DNA from: Rana temporaria
Lineage: Eukaryota; Chordata; Amphibia; Anura; Ranidae
Direction of reading: 5' to 3'
Length of the DNA: 64,000 nucleotides
NCBI RefSeq assembly: GCF_905171775.1
Contig: NC_053492.1
Location: forward strand, 276,437,438-276,501,437
Of the stretch, positions 57,052-64,000 are shown one piece after another. The position numbers were made by a program, and so were the translations under genes. The notes beneath the pieces were generated by a model, which saw nothing but the letters and a program-made list of their open reading frames with translations, had not been told where the DNA came from and did not search any database. The stretch's first letter is position 1, and each line of letters begins with the position of its first letter.

Positions 57052-57355
57052 CCAGCAACAGTATTCAGTATATCAAGGGCTGTCAAAATCTCATTAACCA
57101 GCTTTCTTTTCACATACATCTGTGCACTGAGTATCAAGTTGGCAGAGACCATCATGGCTTCCTTGACTGTTGTATGTAATAATTCCTTTTGCATTATAAA
57201 ACAGAACATCTTTCTAAATGCTTGTAGCTCCCACAAATGCCAGCGCCCATAGTCAGTGGGTAGAAGTCTTGCTCTCAGTCCTCTCCAAAAGCCTCTGTCT
57301 TGGTTGAGTCTGTCACACACCCACTCATGGACATGATATGATGTCATAAGTCCTG
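57052..57355 (-). CDS. Candidate host-gene exon, about 101 codons (copy 1)
   Basis: The minus strand shows a strong polypyrimidine acceptor 'ctgttttttttag', with a second AG three bases on. An open frame follows containing 'LMTSYHVHEWVCDRLNQDRG', 'WHLWELQAFRKMFCFIMQKE' and 'RKLVNEILTALDILNTVAG'. The composition is rich in Trp, Leu and Arg, unlike transposon proteins, and looks like a soluble helical protein. It would start in phase 1. The best phase-0 donor, GGA|GTTTAC, is weak, and the MITE begins only 16 bp beyond. I do not recognise the protein. The first about 45 bp also occur, inverted and diverged, at about 57985-58030. Confidence 0.5.
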
Positions 57356-58526
57356 CTAAAAAAAACAGTAAACATAAACAGAGATCCAATGTATATGTAT
57401 TAACATATATAAAAAAAAAACGTATGCTAATGCAATATTATCGATATATATATGTTTCCAAATTAGCATCAATAAGGGGACTTAGATCAAGCAGCAACAC
57501 CAGACCAATATACATTGTTAAACTCGATTGCATGCATCTGCCCGATGTGCCCGATCTAAGGAATAGGTACAGAAGATCCAAGTAAAAGAGGGGAAAAGAG
57601 GGGAAAGGCCAAAAATGAAAGCAAAAAATTGGGGAATCAAGGCATAAAGAGGAAAAAAATCATAAAGAACAAAGAGAAAAGAGAGGGAGAGTAATTACTA
57701 AATAAAAAGGGAATAAAGGGAAATAAACAAAAATAAATAAAGATAATAGGAAAATTTTAAAATTAAAAAAATTATGAAATTAATAAATAAAATAGAAAAA
57801 AAATAGAATGAAAAAAAAAATGGGAGATGCATTTGATTGAGTTTAACAATATATATTGGTCTGGTTTTGCTTGATCTAAGTCCCCTTGGTGATTCTATAT
57901 CAGGGACATATCATATTAGCATAAGGTTTTTTTATATGTTAATGCATATCCATCGGATCTCTGTTTATGTTTACTGGATTTTTGACAGGCTTTATGATGT
58001 CATACCATGTCTAGGGGTGGGTGGCTGGTCATGATTGGTGGATGTCTATTTAAATATTTTGCACAATTGCTATACACTTATCACATACCTGACAAAGGGG
58101 TCCTGAGTGACTCAGAAATGTTTCACATTTCCGTTTGTGATGTGATCATACTGAAATACAAAAACGTTTGGACTCAACTTAAAGATCTGTACAATGTTTA
58201 TGAGTCACACAGGACCCCTTCATCAGGCATGTGATAAGTGCACAGCAATTGTGCAAAATATTTAAATAGACATCCACCAATCGGGAACAAGCAAGAACAA
58301 GGTACCACCCTATGATGGAACCGCTTAGCAACTCGACTAGGTACTTCCTCCTGCCCTCCAAACCATTCTAAGCAGACCAAGAGCTAATACCAGCCCTTTT
58401 TTACCCCAACCATCGTACACAGACAAGATGTGAGGTAAAGTCCAAAGGAATGACTGTTTATTCAAACTCAGACGCATACTTTATACCCCACAGGAAGACA
58501 TTCCCCTCATGATCATATTACCCTAA

Positions 58527-59037
58527 TGCCACGTACAGACGATCGGACATTCCAACAACAAACTTGTGGATAGATTTCCGACGGATGTTAGCTCAAACTT
58601 GTCTTGCATACTCACGGTCACACAAATGTTGTCGGAAATTCCGAACGTCAAGAACACGGTGACATATTACACGTATGACGGCACTAGAAAAGGGAAGTTC
58701 AATACCAGTCGTGTTAGTAGAATTTTGGTGAGAGACGATTCAAGCTTTTCAGCCTTTACAGCGTGACAAATGTCTAGTTTTACCAGACCGAGTGCTTCCA
58801 TCTCATACTTGATTCAGAGCATGCATTTAATTTTGTGCGTCAGAATTGTCCACACATGTTTGGAATTTACGAGAACAAATTTTGTTGTCAAAGAATTTGA
58901 GAACCAGCGCTCAAATTTTTGTTGTCGGAAATTCCAACACCAAATGTCTGATGGGGCCTACACACATTCGGAATTTCCAACCAAAAGCTCCCATCGAACA
59001 TTTGTTGTTGGAAATTACAAGCGTGTGTACGCAGAAT
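58527..59037. mobile_element. Harbinger-like MITE (511 bp) in copy 2
   Basis: Same as 56526-57036, duplicated with its surroundings, including the TAA flanks. Confidence 0.8.
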
Positions 59038-59052
59038 AACAAACTGTAAACT

Positions 59053-59356
59053 CCAGCAACAGTATTCAGTATATCAAGGGCTGTCAAAATCTCATTAACC
59101 AGCTTTCTTTTCACATACATCTGTGCACTGAGTATCAAGTTGGCAGAGACCATCATGGCTTCCTTGACTGTTGTATGTAATAATTCCTTTTGCATTATAA
59201 AACAGAACATCTTTCTAAATGCTTGTAGCTCCCACAAATGCCAGCGCCCATAGTCAGTGGGTAGAAGTCTTGCTCTCAGTCCTCTCCAAAAGCCTCTGTC
59301 TTGGTTGAGTCTGTCACACACCCACTCATGGACATGATATGATGTCATAAGTCCTG
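59053..59356 (-). CDS. Candidate host-gene exon (copy 2)
   Basis: Same sequence and same open frame as 57052-57355. If both copies were spliced into one mRNA, joining would need matching phases. The exon enters in phase 1 and may leave in phase 0, so two in a row would shift the frame. This argues that only one is used or that the duplication is an artefact. Confidence 0.4.
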
Positions 59357-60190
59357 CTAAAAAAAACAGTAAACATAAACAGAGATCCAATGTATATGTA
59401 TTAACATATATAAAAAAAAAACGTATGCTAATGCAATATTATCGATATATATATGTTTCCAAATTAGCATCAATAAGGGGACTTAGATCAAGCAGCAACA
59501 CCAGACCAATATACATTGTTAAACTCGATTGCATGCATCTGCCCGATGTGCCCGATCTAAGGAATAGGTACAGAAGATCCAAGTAAAAGAGGGGAAAAGA
59601 GGGGAAAGGCCAAAAATGAAAGCAAAAAATTGGGGAATCAAGGCATAAAGAGGAAAAAAATCATAAAGAACAAAGAGAAAAGAGAGGGAGAGTAATTACT
59701 AAATAAAAAGGGAATAAAGGGAAATAAACAAAAATAAATAAAGATAATAGGAAAATTTTAAAATTAAAAAAATTATGAAATTAATAAATAAAATAGAAAA
59801 AAAATAGAATGAAAAAAAAAATGGGAGATGCATTTGATTGAGTTTAACAATATATATTGGTCTGGTTTTGCTTGATCTAAGTCCCCTTGGTGATTCTATA
59901 TCAGGGACATATCATATTAGCATAAGGTTTTTTTATATGTTAATGCATATCCATCGGATCTCTGTTTATGTTTACTGGATTTTTGACAGGCTTTATGATG
60001 TCATACCATGTCTAGGGGTGGGTGGCTGGTCATGATTGGTGGATGTCTATTTAAATATTTTGCACAATTGCTATACACTTATCACATACCTGACAAAGGG
60101 GTCCTGAGTGACTCAGAAATGTTTCACATTTCCGTTTGTGATGTGATCATACTGAAATACAAAAACGTTTGGACTCAACTTAAAGATCTG

Positions 60191-61050
60191 TGATGTACTG
60201 GCAAATATCTACACTATGTTATTCTGTGAACTATTAAAATATCTGCTTGGCAATGCTGGAGGTTTAAGAGTCTTTTGAATTTTTTTTTATGAGCATAAAA
60301 CTATGATTGGAATTCTTTTATGGGGAATGTGGCCAGGAGGACATGGGGGAGTTAGGGCATGGCATTGTGAGCAGTGCCTCGCTGCCTCAAAACACAGTAC
60401 TTTTTTTAAAATTGTATTAATGCTGAATTCCAGTAGAGTTGAGTCTAATGAGGTGCCTGCAGTCTATTATTCACATCCGACAAATTTATTGTGATCGAGG
60501 AAGATAACTTACTGATCTCTGATGCTGCTCATTGTGGTCTCAGTTCCTTTAAGAGCAGAGTCGCTGGAACTGCTATGCCCACCCCTCCCATCCTTCTTCT
60601 CATTCACTGATGCCTTCCTATTATGTGAACTCATTCAGTAAATTCAAATAGAAGCAAAAAAGAAAAGCGCACAGGCTCTGGTGAAAAGCCTTTTTATTAA
60701 ATGAAGAGAAATTGATAAAAAGGTTTTGCATCAGAGCTTGTGCACGCTTTTTTTTTTTTTTTGCTTATGTTTACAGTCTTCAGTGCCTGCTGATCCAATG
60801 GAGTTGCAAGGTGGTGCATTCAAAACAATATTAACCTTTTCAAGGAAGGACAACAAGTTTGGACTTCTTCACACAGTACACTCTTGTCATGAGCGTAAGT
60901 ACTGATTATTGTGTGTACTAAATTCAAATAGGCAGCAGAGGGAAGGGGTATTGTTGTTTCACATGAATTATATCTGTAACCTGGAAAATTTCCCTGTGTT
61001 GAAATAAATAAATAATTAACAAAATATTTTTTTATGGGACTGGCTTCACT
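60191..61050. other. Mostly unassigned, with an inverted pair
   Basis: 60652-60696 and 60713-60767 are inverted copies ('aagcgcacaggctctg' against 'cagagcttgtgcacgctt'), a small foldback. An exon candidate at 60513-60617 lies in the same stretch. Nothing else is assignable. Confidence 0.4.
60513..60617 (-). CDS. Candidate host-gene exon (105 bp, phase 2-2)
   Basis: The minus strand shows an acceptor 'gttcacataatag', an open frame containing 'KASVNEKKDGRGGHSSSSDS' and then 'ALKGTETTMSSIRD', and a donor ATCA|GTAAGT. Its length is a multiple of three. The serine-rich charged peptide looks like a disordered linker. A stop lies just upstream of the acceptor in the same frame. The exit phase 2 does not match the phase-1 entry of the exon at 59356, so another exon would be needed between them. 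Gene not recognised. Confidence 0.4.
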
Positions 61051-61054
61051 TTAA

Positions 61055-61918
61055 CCTCCCTGGCGGTATGATTCTTTCAGAAAAAACATGCTGAAAGCGG
61101 TACCATTATTTGCAAGGAAATTTGGCGTTTTATATTGTAGGTCTGTCATTTTTAGAAATAACTCACTTAAATCTGACCAAACAAGCTTCTAATAGGCATC
61201 CCGGGTATGACATTTTTTTAAAAACAAAATTATAAATTATAATATAATAAATAATTATAAATAATTATAACAAATAATAATATAATTATAATAAAAATTA
61301 TTCAATAATGTAATCAAATCAAAATCACTGAAATTTGCTCAGTTGCAGAATTGTTGCTGTCATTATTTATTTATTTTTATGACGAATTTCCCCACAAATC
61401 GCTATCGCACAATTCTGCAAGTGATTATAATTTATTATCGCTGTTTTTTAGCTGATCTAAAACTATTTTTGACATAAAGGGACACTTTTGGTTGCTATGG
61501 ACAATCTACAGTTTGCAGGGAGAAAGAAACGTTTTTATTATATAAAATGACATGCAGGGCACTGGACAGACCACTAGGGACAAGGGGGGTGTGTTTTTTT
61601 TACATACAGTACTGTAATCTATAAGATTACAGTATACTGTATGTATAGTGTTTGTTTACTTTTTTGAATTTGGCGCCGTTCTCCGTCCCCGTGCGTCGTA
61701 ACGTCGCAGGGAACGGAGATCGGCGTCACACGGAGGCACTGTGTGAATCGAGCGAGGTCCTGCTCGCTCACACAGCGCGGTGGCATCGCTGGATCCAGGG
61801 ACAAGGTAAGTAAAACTCCCTGTACATCCAGCGAGGCGAGCCCGAGTCTGACTCGGGGTTACCGATCCTTGCCCAAAAATCTCACCCCGAGTCAGACTCG
61901 GGAACACCGCCCAGGAGG
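61055..61918. mobile_element. piggyBac-type TTAA MITE (864 bp)
   Basis: TTAA occurs at 61051-61054 and 61919-61922. The left end is CCTCCCTGGCGGTATGATT and the inverted right end is CCTCCTGGGCGGTGTTCC. Near the right end 'cccgagtctgactcgggg' and 'ccgagtcagactcggg' form nested palindromes. I know this terminus as a very common ranid repeat, from memory. There is no transposase gene. Confidence 0.85.
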
Positions 61919-61922
61919 TTAA

Positions 61923-63765
61923 TAATTTATGTAAGTACTTTCCAAAAGGACAAGTATCAGTTATCGCAGTTTTGTTAATATACATACTGTAGTTAAAATA
62001 AAGAACTCTTTATAAACAGCAATCTAATTTTAATTTATAGAGTGGAAATACACTGAGAGGACAACTTCCACCAAAGTGACTAATTCTCTTCCAAACTATG
62101 TGCTAGTGCAATTCTATTCCAAGTGTGAACATTTCAGGTAATAAACGCAAACATATACAATTATGATAACCCCCACTCACTAAGAGGGACATATAGGGTT
62201 TGTGTCATAATGTGTGCACTCTATTAATGCAATCATGGGCAAAGCAAACCCAGCTTTTCAAAATTCATCTGCACATGACTCATGGGTACTCAAAGTGAGT
62301 ACAGCTTCACTTTTTCTAAGGGAGCATTTACTTTGTTAAGTGAATTATTACTTTGCAAAAGAAACATTATCTACTCCTTTAGTACTGTTAATGTACCCAA
62401 CTAATCTTAATTCTCTGTTCTACTCCTGAACTTGGGATAGAAATGGCAACAAAAAAACAAACCCTACTCTATCCAAAATAAAAAAACGTTTGGGATGTAT
62501 ATACTGTATAGCTTAGCTTATCGATCCTGTTTACCATGAAAAATAAATTTGCCACACCATAGGACTGGTTTCCCTTTATTTTTATCATATGCATTAGTAT
62601 TGTTAAGCACATGAATTTGTTTCAAATTATTTTCTAACAAAGCTAGACTACATAGACTTAATAAGAAAGAATAAAAATGCAATGGGAAAGTTGAAAGTGA
62701 TATAACATGTGTGCAATTGCCAAAAAATATTACTTTCTTACTGCAAATTTCAGCCTGTGGAATGTTGATTCCAAGCATGATGCATCACTCTTGGCAGGTA
62801 TGTGATTGCAAAATCCTGAAGCATGACATTAATGTCTAAGGTGGCATATCATTTTATTCCAAAGCCAGAGATAGTTTCTACATATAGTGCCTTTCATGCA
62901 ACTGGATTGTTCTATCAAGTGTACTTTTCATTCTCCTGATCAGATATTACGTTCATTCAGGTGCAGAAACACATTTCTGACATAAACGTATTTGTCACCA
63001 TAATTTCAGCACCAAAAAATCCACTTTATGGTATACACTGGAGAATTAGCTGCTGTCGTCATTTTTTTATTCCCGTAAAAATCTTCATAGGTTTAAAATG
63101 TAAACATTTCTTGGTTTACTATAGAACACAAGATTTTACCTACACTGCTTCCACAGATGAGATGTTATAGCTATATTAAGCGAATGTAAGTAAATCAGTG
63201 TAAAAGGAAAACAGGTATTTATAATAAATTACGTTTCTAATATGATTTTATCAATTTAAATACAATAACAAGATTTTTGTAATCATTTTTTTTCTTGAAG
63301 TCCATTGAGGGCCAAAAGCAGTTCAAAAGCAGTGCAAATGAGGGATGGACCAAAGCCATGGCAATATACAAACAATGTGGATATTATACTACAAAAATAT
63401 TTGAGGAAATAAACTTCTGAAGTTAAAGCTGAATATAGAGGACACTGATTTAGGTATTACAGGCCAATAGAAAAAATAATCACTGCCAGGAGGATAACTG
63501 TATCTGAATGAAATTTAATAATGTAATCAAGCTCTAATAACAGTCCAATAGAATAAAGGTGGATACAATACAATATTTGCAAGAACAGGAAAATGGTCAG
63601 CAGTGAAAAATATGTCCAATAGAGAAAAAAACAACTGAAATACTGTAGAGAAGGCTCAAGACTGTCTACATTTTAAATCTGTATGGAAGGGAGATTAGGA
63701 CTAGTATGTCTAGTATGTCTAGCTCTTGAACCTGTATAGGCAGCAACTTCTCAGCAACATTTTTG
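61923..63765. other. AT-rich sequence with no gene seen
   Basis: No coding frame with recognisable motif, RNA gene or element end could be found. Confidence 0.35.
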
Positions 63766-63768
63766 AAT

Positions 63769-64000
63769 ACATAGTTACATAGTTACATAGTTACATAGTT
63801 AGTCAGGTTGAAAAAAGACACAAGTCCATCCAGTTCAACCACAAAAAACAAAAAATAAAAAAACACAGTAAAATCCTATACACCCAACTCCATACCCACA
63901 GTTGATCCAGAGGAAGGCAAAAAACCCCAGCGGAGCATGATCCAATTTGCTACAGCAGGGGAAAAAATTCCTTCCTGATCCCCCGAGAGGCAATCGGATT
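63769..64000 (-). repeat. LINE-like repeat with (TTACATAG)n end, cut by window
   Basis: Starts with four 'ttacatag' units at 63773-63800, probably the 3' microsatellite of a minus-strand retroelement. It is followed by 'gtcaggttgaaaaaagacac', 'ccatccagttcaacc' and 'gatccagaggaaggc'. The inner part matches 6106-6190 in the L2 5' region. A further 'atagttacatagttacatag' copy lies at 50476. The rest of the element is outside the window. Confidence 0.6.

Larger units (their letters stand above)
56189..58189. repeat. 2001-bp tandem duplication, copy 1
   Basis: This segment is repeated immediately at 58190-60190 with no differences noticed by eye. It contains a Harbinger-like MITE (56526-57036), an exon-like open stretch (57052-57355), AT-rich intron-like DNA and an inverted counterpart of its own beginning (57840-58130). 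Such identity over 2 kb points to a very recent duplication or an assembly artefact. Confidence 0.9.
58190..60190. repeat. 2001-bp tandem duplication, copy 2
   Basis: The second copy of 56189-58189, ending at 'aaagatctg' (60190). Beyond it 'gcaaatatctaca' (about 60201) is the inverse of 'tgtagatatttgtc' at about 56106. An inverted repeat therefore once spanned the region before the tandem duplication. Confidence 0.9.

Overview
This window looks like vertebrate nuclear DNA, most likely from a frog of the ranid type. That is inferred from the repeat content: DNA transposons with TTAA, TAA and 8-bp target duplications, L1- and L2-type LINEs, and tandem arrays. I recognise several as repeats common in ranid genomes, but I could not run a search. 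There is no bacterial-style gene organisation. Almost every long open reading frame belongs to a transposable element. A few short minus-strand segments look like exons of an unrecognised host gene.

Region by region. Bases 1-1396 are the right part of a hAT-like foldback element. From about 1480 to 15400 lies one old plus-strand L1-type LINE, broken open by later insertions: an LTR-like segment (1810-2349), a nearly full-length minus-strand L2 (about 3083-7028), two MITEs (7187-7879 and 8414-8881), a small inverted-repeat element carrying a complete hammerhead-ribozyme core (8972-9305), a TTAA element (9505-10782), and a minus-strand L1 (about 10936-14843). That second L1 is itself split by a complete 2.4-kb hAT foldback (11057-13487) with a perfect 8-bp target duplication. 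From 15.4 to 27.7 kb are old repeats, a hAT transposase relic and sequence I cannot assign. A 51-bp exon-like segment at 22889-22939 is the exception. From 27.7 to 31.4 kb are a terminal-inverted-repeat element, a CA-rich microsatellite, an unusual 440-bp-unit element and a MITE.

The 31.5-49.9 kb part holds two PIF/Harbinger transposons. The first (about 31.5-34.1 kb, minus strand) is a decayed transposase gene interrupted by a small hAT element. The second (39107-49937) is about 10.8 kb with matching 21-bp termini and TAA on both sides. It carries three apparently intact spliced genes: a two-exon DDE transposase, a three-exon Myb/SANT-like protein on the opposite strand, and a two-exon MADF-domain protein. 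A Tc1-like element sits inside it. The three genes would be expected to act together: PIF/Harbinger transposases are known to depend on a Myb-like partner for nuclear import and end binding. The additional MADF gene is the unusual part. Its predicted 3' UTR contains an inverted, diverged copy of its own first coding exon.

From 50 to 64 kb are further MITEs, a mariner-like relic, a second and longer 440-bp-unit element in the opposite orientation, and a 2001-bp segment present twice in tandem with no differences noticed. Each copy of that segment holds an exon-like open stretch of about 100 codons. Exon-like segments at 56010-56078 and 60513-60617 lie on the same minus strand, so a host gene may run leftward through this part of the window.
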